Source: Microbacterium ulmi (GTDB taxonomy: Bacteria; Actinomycetota; Actinomycetes; Actinomycetales; Microbacteriaceae). Taken from it: DNA of 64,000 nt. The DNA is taken from the NCBI RefSeq assembly GCF_011759705.1, contig NZ_JAAOZF010000001.1, positions 62,001 through 126,000 of the forward strand, given 5' to 3'. The number at the start of each line of letters is the position of its first letter. The first letter of the stretch is position 1. The position numbers were made by a program, and so were the translations under genes. The notes under the pieces were generated by a model. That model did not search any database and was not told the origin of the DNA. It saw nothing but the letters and a program-made list of their open reading frames with translations. Shown piece by piece: positions 16,386 through 24,852 of the stretch.

Positions 16386-17396
16386 CTACAGCCAGTCGTT
16401 CCTCTTGAACACGACGTAGAGCGTCACGGACACCGCGGCCATGAGACCGAGGGCGAAGGCATAGCCCCACGGCCACTCGAGCTCGGGCATGTAGCGGAAG
16501 TTCATGCCGTACACGCCCGTGATGACGGTGGGCGCAAGCCCGATCGCGGCCCAGGACGAGATCTTCTTCACCTGGTCGTTCTGCTGCAGGCCCTGCTCCG
16601 TCATCCGCCTCATCTCCTCGTTGTTGCGCTGCTCGACCATCGTGGAGTGGACGGCGAGCGCCGATGCGAGGGTCGTCCTGAACGCGTCGACGCGGTCCGT
16701 GACCTGGCGCGACAGCTCGCTCAGCTCGCGGAACGCCGGCACGTCCTGGCCGATGCGCGACTGCACGTGAGCCTGGAGCCTGTCGGCCATGTCGGCGAGC
16801 GAGATGGTCGCGTGGTGCAGGTCGATGACGTCGCGCTGCAGGGAGAACACCCGCTGCGAGACCTCGGGCGCCTCCGTGAACAGCTGCTCCTCGATCTCGT
16901 CGATATCGTTCTCGACGCCGGACAGCACGGGCGCGTATCCCGTGACGACGGCCTCGAAGACGGCCCACACGACCGCAGCGGTGCCGCGAGCGAGCAGCTC
17001 GGGATGCCGCTCCAGCTCGTCGCGGACGGCGCCGGCGTCGACGAACCCGTCGTCGATCACCGACACGATGAAGTCCTTGCCCGCGAAGATGTCGACCTCG
17101 GAGCACTCGACCGTCTCGGCGGCGTCGTCGTACGTCGCCGGCTGGAGGACGAGATAGACCGAGTCGCCGAACAGCTCGAGCTTGCCGCGCTGATGCCCCC
17201 GCACGCTCTCGCGGACCGCGATGGGGTGGAGTCCGAGCGGGTCCGAGAGGGCCGCGAGATCGTCGACGGCGGGACGCGTGAGGCTGATCCACGCGAATCC
17301 GCCCTGCCGTCTCGCCTCCGCGATCGCCTCGAGGGGCGGCATCCCGCCCTCGACGCGTCGTCCGCCGACGTAGACCTGCGAGCCGATGACAGCCAT
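16386..17396 (-). CDS. corA: CorA-family magnesium/cobalt channel
   Basis: A pentameric divalent-cation channel subunit of 336 residues. A long cytoplasmic alpha/beta and helical domain leads to two C-terminal membrane helices with the signature YGMNFRYMPELEW loop (GMN selectivity motif) between them; the C-terminus FKRNDWL is basic. ATG 17396 lies 7 nt after a TAGGGT -10 element, so the mRNA is probably leaderless. It shares a 43-bp divergent promoter with the epimerase gene. Confidence 0.93.
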   Translation of the reverse strand: MAVIGSQVYVGGRRVEGGMPPLEAIAEARRQGGFAWISLTRPAVDDLAALSDPLGLHPIAVRESVRGHQRGKLELFGDSVYLVLQPATYDDAAETVECSEVDIFAGKDFIVSVIDDGFVDAGAVRDELERHPELLARGTAAVVWAVFEAVVTGYAPVLSGVENDIDEIEEQLFTEAPEVSQRVFSLQRDVIDLHHATISLADMADRLQAHVQSRIGQDVPAFRELSELSRQVTDRVDAFRTTLASALAVHSTMVEQRNNEEMRRMTEQGLQQNDQVKKISSWAAIGLAPTVITGVYGMNFRYMPELEWPWGYAFALGLMAAVSVTLYVVFKRNDWL

Positions 17397-17439
17397 GCGA
17401 GCAACCCTAGGACGCGGCGGCGACGCTAGTCTCAGTCAC
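17397..17439. promoter_or_regulatory. Compact divergent leaderless promoters of corA and the epimerase gene
   Basis: On the minus strand TAGGGT (17409-17404) ends 7 nt before the corA ATG. On the plus strand TAGTCT (17427-17432) ends 7 nt before GTG 17440. The two -10 elements are only 17 bp apart, so each promoter's upstream region covers the other, and RNA polymerase binding is probably mutually exclusive. Confidence 0.55.
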
Positions 17440-18432
17440 GTGGCACGCATCCTCTACATCGGCGGCACCGGCGTCATCAGCGCGGCCTGCGTCGCACGCT
17501 CGGTCGCCATCGGGCACGACGTGACGGTCCTCAATCGCGGCTCGGCGTCGCGCGAGCTGCCGGACGGCGTCCGCGAGATCGTCGCGGACGTCCGGGATCC
17601 GGCGTCGGTGCGGGCGGCGCTGGGCGGCGACGAGTTCGACGTCGTCGCCGACTTCGTCGCGTTCGTCCCCGCACACGTGCAGAGCGACCTCGACCTGTTC
17701 GACGGGCGCGTCGGGCAGTACGTGTACATCAGCTCGGCATCCGCGTACGAGAAGCCGCCCAAGCTCCTGCCCATCACGGAGTCGACCCCGCTGCGCAATC
17801 CGTTCTGGCAGTACTCTCGCGACAAGATCGCGTGCGAGGACCTGCTCGTGGGCGCGTTCCGCGACCGCGGGTTCCCCGTGACGATCGTGCGCCCGTCGCA
17901 CACGTACGACGACACGAAGATCCCGACGCTCGGCCGTTGGACCGATATCGCGCGCATGCGCGCTGGGAGGCCCGTCGTCGTGCACGGCGACGGCACGACC
18001 CAATGGACCATCACGCACGCGGACGACTTCGCCGTCGGCTTCGCGGGGCTGCTCGCCAACCCCGCCGCGATCGGCGAGGCCTTCACGATCACGGGGACGC
18101 ACGCTCCCACGTGGGACCAGATCTACCGCTGGCTCGCGGATGCCGCGGGCGTGCCGGACCCCGTGCTCGTGCATGTCTCGTCCGAGGCGATCGCGGCGTT
18201 CGACCCCGAGCTCGGTCCCGGTCTCATCGGCGACAAGGCGAACTCGGTCGTCTTCGACACGTCCAAGCTCACGCGGCTCGTGCCCGAGTTCCGCACGACG
18301 ATCACATTCGACGAGGGCGCGCGGCGCATCCTCTCCTGGTACGACGCGCACCCCGAGGCCCAGAAGCAGGGCGACCGCGACGACGCCCTGTTCGACCGGA
18401 TCGTCGCCTACGCGCAGGCGGCCGGGGCCTGA
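17440..18432 (+). CDS. NAD-dependent epimerase/dehydratase (SDR family)
   Basis: An extended short-chain dehydrogenase of 330 residues. The N-terminus ILYIGGTGVISAACV is a Rossmann glycine motif and YSRDK supplies the YxxxK catalytic pair. The sequence resembles the CSP41-like/nucleoside-diphosphate-sugar epimerase group (VLNRGSASRELPDGVREIVADVRD, VTIVRPSHTYDD, WTITHADDFAVGF). GTG 17440 is chosen because a -10 element ends 7 nt before it and the glycine motif follows at once; the frame is open a little further upstream. Substrate unknown. Confidence 0.85.
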   Translation: MARILYIGGTGVISAACVARSVAIGHDVTVLNRGSASRELPDGVREIVADVRDPASVRAALGGDEFDVVADFVAFVPAHVQSDLDLFDGRVGQYVYISSASAYEKPPKLLPITESTPLRNPFWQYSRDKIACEDLLVGAFRDRGFPVTIVRPSHTYDDTKIPTLGRWTDIARMRAGRPVVVHGDGTTQWTITHADDFAVGFAGLLANPAAIGEAFTITGTHAPTWDQIYRWLADAAGVPDPVLVHVSSEAIAAFDPELGPGLIGDKANSVVFDTSKLTRLVPEFRTTITFDEGARRILSWYDAHPEAQKQGDRDDALFDRIVAYAQAAGA

Positions 18433-18517
18433 CGCGAGCCGAGGAGGCCCCGCGCCGAGGCATCCGGCCGGCTCCGCGCAGCTCGTGCGGGTCCGCGGCC
18501 AGGCTCAGCACGCGGGC

Positions 18518-19249
18518 TCAGCGCGCGAGGTCGCGCACGGTTCCCTTGTCGAGCCGGAGGCGCCGCCGTGCGCGCTTCGCGACCGCCGAGTCGTGCGTGA
18601 CGACGACGAGCGTGAGCCCCTCGGCGTTGAGCCTCTCCAGGAGGGCGAGGATCTCGTCGCGCATGCTCTCGTCGAGGTTGCCCGTGGGCTCGTCGGCGAG
18701 GAGCACGCGCGGGCGCTTGACGATCGCACGCGCGATCGCGACCCGCTGCTGCTGACCTCCTGACAGCTCGCCGGGACGATGGTCGGCGCGATCCTCGAGG
18801 CCCACGTGCGCGAGGGCCTCGAGGACGCGCGCGGAGCGCTCGCCCTTCGCGAGGCCGAGGGGCTCGAGGGCCATGTCGACGTTCTCGTGCGCCGTGAGCG
18901 TCGGGATGAGGTTGAAACCCTGGAAGACGAACCCGATCTGTTTCGCACGGAGGCGTCCGAGCTCGGCGCCCGACGCCTTCGCGATGTCGGCGCCGTCGAA
19001 CAGCACGGCACCCGTCGAAGGGCGATCGAGCGCCCCGAGCAGTTGCAGGAAGGTCGACTTCCCACCGCCCGTGGGTCCCTGGATCGCGACGAAGTCCCCC
19101 GTCGCGATCTCGACGTCCACGCCGGCGAGGGCTCTGACGATGCGCCCCTTCTGCCGGTAGGTGCGGGTCACGCCGCTGAGCCGGAAGATCGGCTCGGCGG
19201 ACGCATCGGACGGCGCCTGCGCCGTCGCTTCGGGATCGATGAGGGTCAT
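18518..19249 (-). CDS. ABC transporter ATP-binding protein (MacB/LolD-like)
   Basis: An ATPase of 243 residues for the adjacent FtsX-type permease. Walker A is GPTGGGKST, the Q-loop is FVFQGFNLIPTLTAHENV, the signature is LSGGQQQRVAIARAI and Walker B is VLLADEPTGNLDE, exactly the MacB/LolD pattern. ATG 19249 has AGGAG 8 nt upstream. It lies 52 bp after the permease gene in one operon. MacB-type pumps use mechanotransmission to move peptides, antibiotics or lipoproteins out of the membrane; the cargo here is unknown. Confidence 0.93.
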   Translation of the reverse strand: MTLIDPEATAQAPSDASAEPIFRLSGVTRTYRQKGRIVRALAGVDVEIATGDFVAIQGPTGGGKSTFLQLLGALDRPSTGAVLFDGADIAKASGAELGRLRAKQIGFVFQGFNLIPTLTAHENVDMALEPLGLAKGERSARVLEALAHVGLEDRADHRPGELSGGQQQRVAIARAIVKRPRVLLADEPTGNLDESMRDEILALLERLNAEGLTLVVVTHDSAVAKRARRRLRLDKGTVRDLAR

Positions 19250-19301
19250 GTTCTCGTCTCCTGTCGTGGGTGTGTCGGTGAGCGGCGGCCGGTCCATGCG
19301 A

Positions 19302-20765
19302 TCAGCCGACCGAGCGGAGGGCTTCGGCGGGGCTGAGCCGCGCTGCGCGCCAGCCGCCGAATGCGCCGGCGACGAGCCCGCCCGCGATCGAGAGGCCGAC
19401 CGCCGCGACGACGACCCAGATCGTGAGGGGCGCGTGGAGGACGACATCCTCAGCCGCCTGCGGGAACGGGCTCGCGAGGCCCCGGCCCGCGAAGCCCCCG
19501 CTCCCGGTGGCACCGGGGCCGCCCAGCGTCGTCGCAGCCGTCGAGATGGTCGGCGAGACGAGGTTGACGACCCAGATGCCCGCGAGGCCGATCACGAGGC
19601 CGACGGCTCCGCCGATGAGGCCCTGGACGACGGACTCGCCCGCGACCTGTCCGACGACGCGGCCGTTCGACCAGCCGATCGCCTTGAGCGTGCCGAACTC
19701 CCGCGTGCGCCGGGAGACACCCGAGATCGTGAACAGCACGGCGAGGGCGAGCGCGACCGCGAGCACGATGATCGACAGCCACGTGCCGAGGCTCGAGATG
19801 AGCGACGAGGCGCTCGAGAGGGATCCCGACACGGTCGAGGCGAGCTGGGACTGCGAGCTGACGGTCGCGTCGGGGAGCGCCTCCTGCAGGGCGGACTCCA
19901 CGTCTGAGATGCCGCTCGCGGACTCTGCCTGCACGTACACCGTCGAGATGACCTCGCCCGCGCCGGAGATCGCCTGAGCGACGTCGAGGGGGAGATAGAC
20001 GTCGGCCGCCGTGTCCGCGTCGCTGGAGGCCGAGGCCACGATGCCGACGATCTCGACCGATGTGCCGCCGACGTCGATCGTGCCGCCGACCGCGAGGCCC
20101 GAGCTGGACGCGTAGGCCGCGTCCAGGACGGCGACGTCCTTGCCCGTGTCATCGGCGTCGAGACCGCGGCCGTCGCTGAGGGCGACCGCGGAGAGCGGTC
20201 CTACGGCGGTCGCGGCGGGGTCGATGCCCAGCACCGTGAACGAGTCGAGGTCGAACGAGCCCCCTCCGAAGCCGCCGCCCTGGCCGTCGGGCGGGGCTGC
20301 GCGACCCGCGTCGCCCTCGGCGCCCTCCGCCGGACGCTCTGGGAGCTCGCCGGAGAACGTCATGTTCGTCAGGCTCAGCGCGCCGGATGCCGCGGCGACG
20401 CCGTCGAGGCCCGTGACGGTGTCGACCGTCGAGGCGTCGAGGGTGCCGCGCAGGAAGTCCGTGACGAGGCGGGACTGGCTGAGGTTCGTGGTTCCGTCGT
20501 CGGCCGTCGCGCCGTCGTCCTGCCCGAAGTCGAAGCGGCGGCCGCCCTGGCCGGCGGCGCCGGGCTCTGCCGGGGCGCCCGTCACGGTCAGATCCGTTCC
20601 GACGCCGTACACCGACGCGAGTGCCTGGGCCTGCGCGTCGCGCACGCCCGTCGCGAGCGAGCTCACGACGATGACGAGGGCGATCGCGACCGCCAGGCCC
20701 GAGGCGACGATGATCGTCTGCTTCTTGCGGCCCGACAGCTCGCGCCGAAGATACGTCCAGAACAT
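19302..20765 (-). CDS. ABC transporter permease, FtsX/MacB type
   Basis: A permease of 487 residues with one N-terminal helix (IIVASGLAVAIALVIVVSSLA), a large extracytoplasmic MacB_PCD-like domain of roughly 280 residues, and three C-terminal helices in the FtsX arrangement (GVSRRTREFGTLKAIGWSNGRVVGQVAGES between them). The outer domain has a Gly/Asp-rich low-complexity insertion (around residues 65-85 and 180-200). ATG 20765 follows AAGGAG. Its promoter faces that of the response regulator, and both sides carry phased ATAG boxes, which suggests the two-component system controls this exporter. Confidence 0.9.
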   Translation of the reverse strand: MFWTYLRRELSGRKKQTIIVASGLAVAIALVIVVSSLATGVRDAQAQALASVYGVGTDLTVTGAPAEPGAAGQGGRRFDFGQDDGATADDGTTNLSQSRLVTDFLRGTLDASTVDTVTGLDGVAAASGALSLTNMTFSGELPERPAEGAEGDAGRAAPPDGQGGGFGGGSFDLDSFTVLGIDPAATAVGPLSAVALSDGRGLDADDTGKDVAVLDAAYASSSGLAVGGTIDVGGTSVEIVGIVASASSDADTAADVYLPLDVAQAISGAGEVISTVYVQAESASGISDVESALQEALPDATVSSQSQLASTVSGSLSSASSLISSLGTWLSIIVLAVALALAVLFTISGVSRRTREFGTLKAIGWSNGRVVGQVAGESVVQGLIGGAVGLVIGLAGIWVVNLVSPTISTAATTLGGPGATGSGGFAGRGLASPFPQAAEDVVLHAPLTIWVVVAAVGLSIAGGLVAGAFGGWRAARLSPAEALRSVG

Positions 20766-20946
20766 GGGTCTCCTTTCGGCCGGCTGCCGCGCCGACCAGT
20801 CGACACGACGGTAGGCGGCGTAGCGATGCGCACGATCTGCCTCCTCTATGCGAGAGCTATGACGCACGGCATCCGTCGCCCGTGCTCACAGAAGACGCAT
20901 AGCGTCCTCCATAGGAACCGCATAGGAACCGGCGCACAATGGTGCC
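20766..20946. promoter_or_regulatory. Divergent control region with phased ATAG boxes
   Basis: Plus strand: ATAGGAACCG occurs at 20911-20920 and again at 20922-20931, an 11-bp period, with a further ATAG at 20899-20902. Minus strand: ATAG words at 20860-20857 and 20849-20846 are also 11 bp apart. CACAAT at 20935-20940 ends 6 nt before the response regulator ATG, so the plus-strand repeats occupy the -35 region. Tandem direct repeats one helical turn apart are the usual OmpR-family binding site; the mirrored pair would serve the ABC exporter operon. Confidence 0.55.
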
Positions 20947-21681
20947 ATGACCGCCACGGCTCCCTCCCCCGCCCTTCAGCGCCCCGACGGCTCGGCCGTG
21001 CGCGTCCTCGTCGTCGACGACGAGCAGATGCTGACGGACCTGCTGTCGATGGCGCTGCGCATGGAGGGCTGGGACGTGCGCACGGCGGGATCGGGCTTCG
21101 AGGCGCTGCAGGCGGCCCGCGACTTCGACCCCGACGCGATGGTGCTCGACATCATGATGCCCGACCTCGACGGCATGGCCGTCCTGCAGCGTCTGCGCCA
21201 CTCCGGGAGCGACGTGCCCGTGCTGTTCCTGACCGCGAAGGACTCCGTCGCCGACCGGGTCGCGGGTCTCACGGCGGGCGGCGACGACTACGTCACCAAG
21301 CCGTTCAGCCTCGAAGAGGTCGTCGCGCGGCTGCGCGGGCTCATGCGCCGTGCGGGGACGGCGCTCGCGCACGACCCCGAGCCGATCCTGCGCGTCGGCG
21401 ATCTCTCCCTCAACGAGGACAGTCACGAGGTCGTCCGCGCGGGCGACGAGATCGACCTGACGGCGACCGAGTTCGAGCTCCTGCGCTACCTCATGCGCAA
21501 CCAGCGCCGCGTCGTCTCGAAGGCGCAGATCCTCGACCGCGTCTGGAACTACGACTTCGGCGGGCGCTCCTCCGTCGTCGAGCTCTACATCTCGTACCTG
21601 CGCAAGAAGATCGACCAGGGCCGCGAGCCGCTCATCCACACGGTGCGGGGCGTCGGCTACATGATCAAAGCACCCCAGTGA
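20947..21681 (+). CDS. Two-component response regulator, OmpR/PhoB family
   Basis: A DNA-binding regulator of 244 residues. The receiver domain carries VLVVDDEQ with the acidic pair, Asp68 in MVLDIMMPDLDG as phosphoacceptor, and the conserved Lys in VTKPFSLEEV. The C-terminal winged helix reads LTATEFELLRYLMRNQRRVVSK and SVVELYISYLRKKID with the typical terminal VRGVGYMIK hairpin. Overlaps the kinase start by 4 bp (GTGA). A CACAAT -10 ends 6 nt before the ATG (leaderless), and repeats just upstream suggest autoregulation. Confidence 0.95.
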   Translation: MTATAPSPALQRPDGSAVRVLVVDDEQMLTDLLSMALRMEGWDVRTAGSGFEALQAARDFDPDAMVLDIMMPDLDGMAVLQRLRHSGSDVPVLFLTAKDSVADRVAGLTAGGDDYVTKPFSLEEVVARLRGLMRRAGTALAHDPEPILRVGDLSLNEDSHEVVRAGDEIDLTATEFELLRYLMRNQRRVVSKAQILDRVWNYDFGGRSSVVELYISYLRKKIDQGREPLIHTVRGVGYMIKAPQ

Positions 21682-23210
21682 CGTCCGCGACGACGACGGA
21701 TGCCGCGGCATCCGCCCCCCCTCGCCGCAGGCCCTGGAGCCTGCAGGCGCGGCTCATGGTCACCATCACGGGCATCGTCGCGCTGATCCTGGTCGGCGTC
21801 GCGCTCGCGACGAGCGCGATCATCAGCCAGGTGCTGCAGTTCAACCTGGACGCTCGCCTCTCGCAGACCGCGCAGTACACGGGAAGGACGCTCCTTCAGC
21901 TGCAGTTCGCCGGCGCCGGCGAGGTGACGGCCTACGACGTGCTCTCGACGGGGCGCCAGCCCGCCGGCGTGCTGCTGGTGACGCAGTCGTCGACCGGCAC
22001 GCGGTCGGGCGCCGTCGTGGCGTCGAACGGCGCCGTGGAGGCCCTCACTCCGAGCCAGGTGAGGGAGGTCATCGGCGCGGTGCAGCCGACGGGCTCGGCA
22101 TCCGTCGACGTCGACGGGCTCGGACAGTACCGCGTCGTCTCGTACGCGGCGCAGAACTACGCCGCCGTCATCGGCCTTCCGCTCTCCGAGGTGCAGTCGA
22201 CGATCGCGCAGATGATCACGACGGTGCTCCTCGTCACGTCGGGTGGACTGCTGCTGCTGGGGGCGGCGATCGCGCTCGTGATCCGCGCAGGGCTCAGACC
22301 CCTCCGAGCCGTCGCCGACACCGCGACGCGCGTCGCCGCGCTCCCGATGGCCGAGGGCGCGGTGTCGATCGACGAGCGGGTGCCCGGCGAAGAGGCCGAC
22401 GACCGCACCGAGATCGGCCGCGTGGGACACGCGCTGAACACGCTGCTCGACCACATCGACGCGTCGCTGGACGCGCGCCAGCGCAACGAGGAGCGGATGC
22501 GGCGGTTCGTCGCCGACGCGAGTCATGAGCTGCGCACCCCGCTCGCCTCGATCCGCGGGTATTCCGAGCTGTCGCTGCGGGCGCTGCGGCAGGCGTCGGA
22601 CGCCTCGTCGCCCGCGCGCGGCCCCGAGCACACGACGGAGCAGTCGCTCGAGCGCATCCAGGCGCAGTCCCTGCGCATGACCAAGCTCGTCGAGGACCTG
22701 CTGCTGCTCGCGCGCCTCGACGAGGGCCAGGAGCTCGTGTACGGCACGGTCGACCTCACGCGACTCGCCGTCGAGGCCGTCGGCGATGCGCGGCCCGCCG
22801 GCCCAGACCACGAGTGGCTGCTCGACGTCGGCGAGGCTCCCGTCCTCCTGGCGGGCGATGCGACGCGCCTGCATCAGGTGGCCGCGAACCTCCTCGCGAA
22901 CGCGCGCACGCACACGCCCGCGGGATCGACCGTCACGGTCGCAGTCGCCCTCGAGGGGAGGGATGCCGTGCTGCGCGTCCATGACGACGGCCCCGGCATC
23001 GACCCCGCCGTCGCGGACGAGCTCTTCGAGCGCTTCTCGCGAGCCGACCGCTCGCGCGCGCGGCAGACGGGAGGCACGGGCCTCGGGCTGTCCATCGTCC
23101 GGGCGATCGTCGACGCGCACGGCGGCACGATCACGGTCGACAGCGCGCCGGGCGACACGACGTTCGAGGTGCGGCTGCCTGCGCGCCCCGCAGACCCGGC
23201 GGCGTCCTGA
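21678..23210 (+). CDS. Sensor histidine kinase
   Basis: A membrane kinase of 510 residues paired with the preceding regulator. It has a first membrane helix near residues 30-52, an extracytoplasmic sensor domain of about 120 residues, a second helix (VLLVTSGGLLLLGAAIALVI), a HAMP linker, then FVADASHELRTPLASIRGY with phospho-accepting His283. The ATPase domain shows NLLANARTHTP (N box), VHDDGPGIDP (G1) and GGTGLGLSIV (G2). GTG 21678 overlaps the regulator stop, so the two are translated together. The sensed signal is unknown. Confidence 0.94.
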   Translation: MTSATTTDAAASAPPRRRPWSLQARLMVTITGIVALILVGVALATSAIISQVLQFNLDARLSQTAQYTGRTLLQLQFAGAGEVTAYDVLSTGRQPAGVLLVTQSSTGTRSGAVVASNGAVEALTPSQVREVIGAVQPTGSASVDVDGLGQYRVVSYAAQNYAAVIGLPLSEVQSTIAQMITTVLLVTSGGLLLLGAAIALVIRAGLRPLRAVADTATRVAALPMAEGAVSIDERVPGEEADDRTEIGRVGHALNTLLDHIDASLDARQRNEERMRRFVADASHELRTPLASIRGYSELSLRALRQASDASSPARGPEHTTEQSLERIQAQSLRMTKLVEDLLLLARLDEGQELVYGTVDLTRLAVEAVGDARPAGPDHEWLLDVGEAPVLLAGDATRLHQVAANLLANARTHTPAGSTVTVAVALEGRDAVLRVHDDGPGIDPAVADELFERFSRADRSRARQTGGTGLGLSIVRAIVDAHGGTITVDSAPGDTTFEVRLPARPADPAAS

Positions 23211-23213
23211 CCT

Positions 23214-23259
23214 CGGTCTCAGTACCCCGAGAAGGCGGTCTCAGTACCCCGAGAAGGCG
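23214..23259. repeat. 22-bp perfect tandem duplication at the 3' end of the RnfD-FNR gene
   Basis: GGTCTCAGTACCCCGAGAAG plus two more bases (23215-23236) is repeated at once at 23237-23258 without mismatch. On the minus strand each copy encodes the last residues AFSGY and a stop codon, so the gene's end has been copied downstream of itself. It separates the kinase stop from the convergent oxidoreductase stop. Confidence 0.8.
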
Positions 23260-24812
23260 TCGGTCGTGATCGAGCGGGCGCGCTCGAGGGCGGGAGCGAG
23301 GTCGGCGATGAGGCCCGAGGGCCCTGAGATGTAGGCGTGGCGAGCCGCGATGTCGGGCACCATCCGCAGGAGCCCGTCGGCGTCCAGGCGAACGCCCTGC
23401 GCCCACACCCAGTGCCGCGGCAGCGCGTCGGGCCGGTCGCGCGTGAAGACCACGACGGGGATGCCGGACGCCTCGAGGTCGGGGCGGAAGGCGAGCTCCG
23501 ACGCGTCGGAGGCGACGTACACCAGGACGACGTCGCGATCCTGTTCTGCGAGGGTCAGGTGCCGCAGCTGCGAGACGAACGGCGTGATGCCGATGCCGGC
23601 GGCGACCATGAGCAGCGGGATCCCGGACCTGTTCGGCAGGACGAAGTCGCCCCACACGCCCGTGACCGCGAGGTCGCTGCCCGCCGAGACGGCCGCGAGG
23701 GCCTTCTTGTACGAGCTCTGCGGCTTGGCGCCCGGCCCCTGCGCCTCGCGGAAGGCGATCCGCAGGAGCGGCAGGTCCTCCGGGGCCGAGGCGATGCTGA
23801 ACTCCCGCCGCGTGCCGCGCGCATCGGGCCGGTGGTGCGGGACGTCGAGCTCGAGGTACTGGCCCGGCGCGAAGGCGAGCGTGCGGCGCGTGCGGAACGT
23901 GAGCTGTCGCACCGTCGGGGTGAGGTCCTCCCGCGACTCCAGCGTGAGCTTGACGGCCGCCCGCAGCGAGAACGCGAACGCGACGAGGTTGCCGACCAGC
24001 AGCGCCCGCTCCTGCCCGAGGCTCAGCACGCCGAGGTCGAGCGGCGCGCCCGCGAGCACGCCGACGACGATCGCGACCGTGAACTGCTGCCAGCGGCGCG
24101 GCGGGAGCGTCAGCGGCTCGGACAGCATGAAGGCCCCGAGGAACAGGAACGGCGACGACCACAGGACCTGCCAGAAGATCTCCCCCGTTCCGATCTCGAC
24201 GCCCGCCGACGCGTACTGCGCCGCCGTGCGCAGCACCGCTGCCGCGACCGCCACGACGAGGAACACCGCGACGACCCGCACCTTCTCGGTGCGCCACAGC
24301 AGGGCAAGGCCTGCCAGCACGACGGGCGCGGCGAGCGCGGGGGTGCCGACCCACCACGACGACGACCCGAGGCCGGGCAGCCACAGGCCCAGCAGCGTCA
24401 GGACGGTCGCGCCGACGGCGGCGGGATTGAAGACGTGGCGACCCCGCCATGCGAGGACGTACTTGGAGAGGGATGCCGCGACCCCGGCGATCGCGATCCC
24501 TGCGAGGCCCGCGAGATCGAGCGTGGGCCGCAGCACGAACAGGAGGATGTGCGCCGTGATGAGCGACGACTCGATGCGCCACGGAAGCCGCAGGAGGCGC
24601 TGAGCCGCCGCGTCGACGGCGCTGCACGCTGCGGCGAGCACGAGGAGCGTCACGACGAGCTCGCCGGGGCCGGGACCGACGAGCGCGAAGAACGACAGGA
24701 CGAACGCGATGAAGGCGAGGCCGCCGAGCGAGAGCAGCGCGAGTCGGTACATCGAGACGCGGCCGAGCACCGCGAAGACGCGGTTCCATACCGCCGTGAG
24801 AGATCCGGTCAC
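23241..24812 (-). CDS. RnfD/NqrB-like membrane protein fused to a ferredoxin-NAD(P)+ reductase domain
   Basis: A 523-residue fusion. The first about 270 residues form about ten hydrophobic segments and include HVFNPAAVGATVLTLLG and MLSEPLTLPPRRW, features of the RnfD/NqrB membrane subunits of ion-pumping redox complexes. The last about 230 residues are a cytoplasmic FNR module: flavin-binding GTRREFSIAS, pyridine-nucleotide-binding MVAAGIGITPFVSQLRHL and a C-terminal HAYISGPSGLI. It would pass electrons from NAD(P)H through the membrane. The next two genes upstream in the same orientation (ApbE, FMN-binding lipoprotein) provide a likely extracytoplasmic acceptor. GTG 24812 is the predicted start; no good Shine-Dalgarno is seen. 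Confidence 0.85.
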   Translation of the reverse strand: MTGSLTAVWNRVFAVLGRVSMYRLALLSLGGLAFIAFVLSFFALVGPGPGELVVTLLVLAAACSAVDAAAQRLLRLPWRIESSLITAHILLFVLRPTLDLAGLAGIAIAGVAASLSKYVLAWRGRHVFNPAAVGATVLTLLGLWLPGLGSSSWWVGTPALAAPVVLAGLALLWRTEKVRVVAVFLVVAVAAAVLRTAAQYASAGVEIGTGEIFWQVLWSSPFLFLGAFMLSEPLTLPPRRWQQFTVAIVVGVLAGAPLDLGVLSLGQERALLVGNLVAFAFSLRAAVKLTLESREDLTPTVRQLTFRTRRTLAFAPGQYLELDVPHHRPDARGTRREFSIASAPEDLPLLRIAFREAQGPGAKPQSSYKKALAAVSAGSDLAVTGVWGDFVLPNRSGIPLLMVAAGIGITPFVSQLRHLTLAEQDRDVVLVYVASDASELAFRPDLEASGIPVVVFTRDRPDALPRHWVWAQGVRLDADGLLRMVPDIAARHAYISGPSGLIADLAPALERARSITTDAFSGY

Positions 24813-24852
24813 ACGATCAACTCTGCCGTACCCGCCGCCGGCCGGGCGCCGC

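Noticed and set aside
20899..20940. Reading the ATAGGAACCG tandem repeat as a riboswitch or attenuator
   Set aside because: It lies upstream of the -10 element and so would not be transcribed into the response regulator mRNA.
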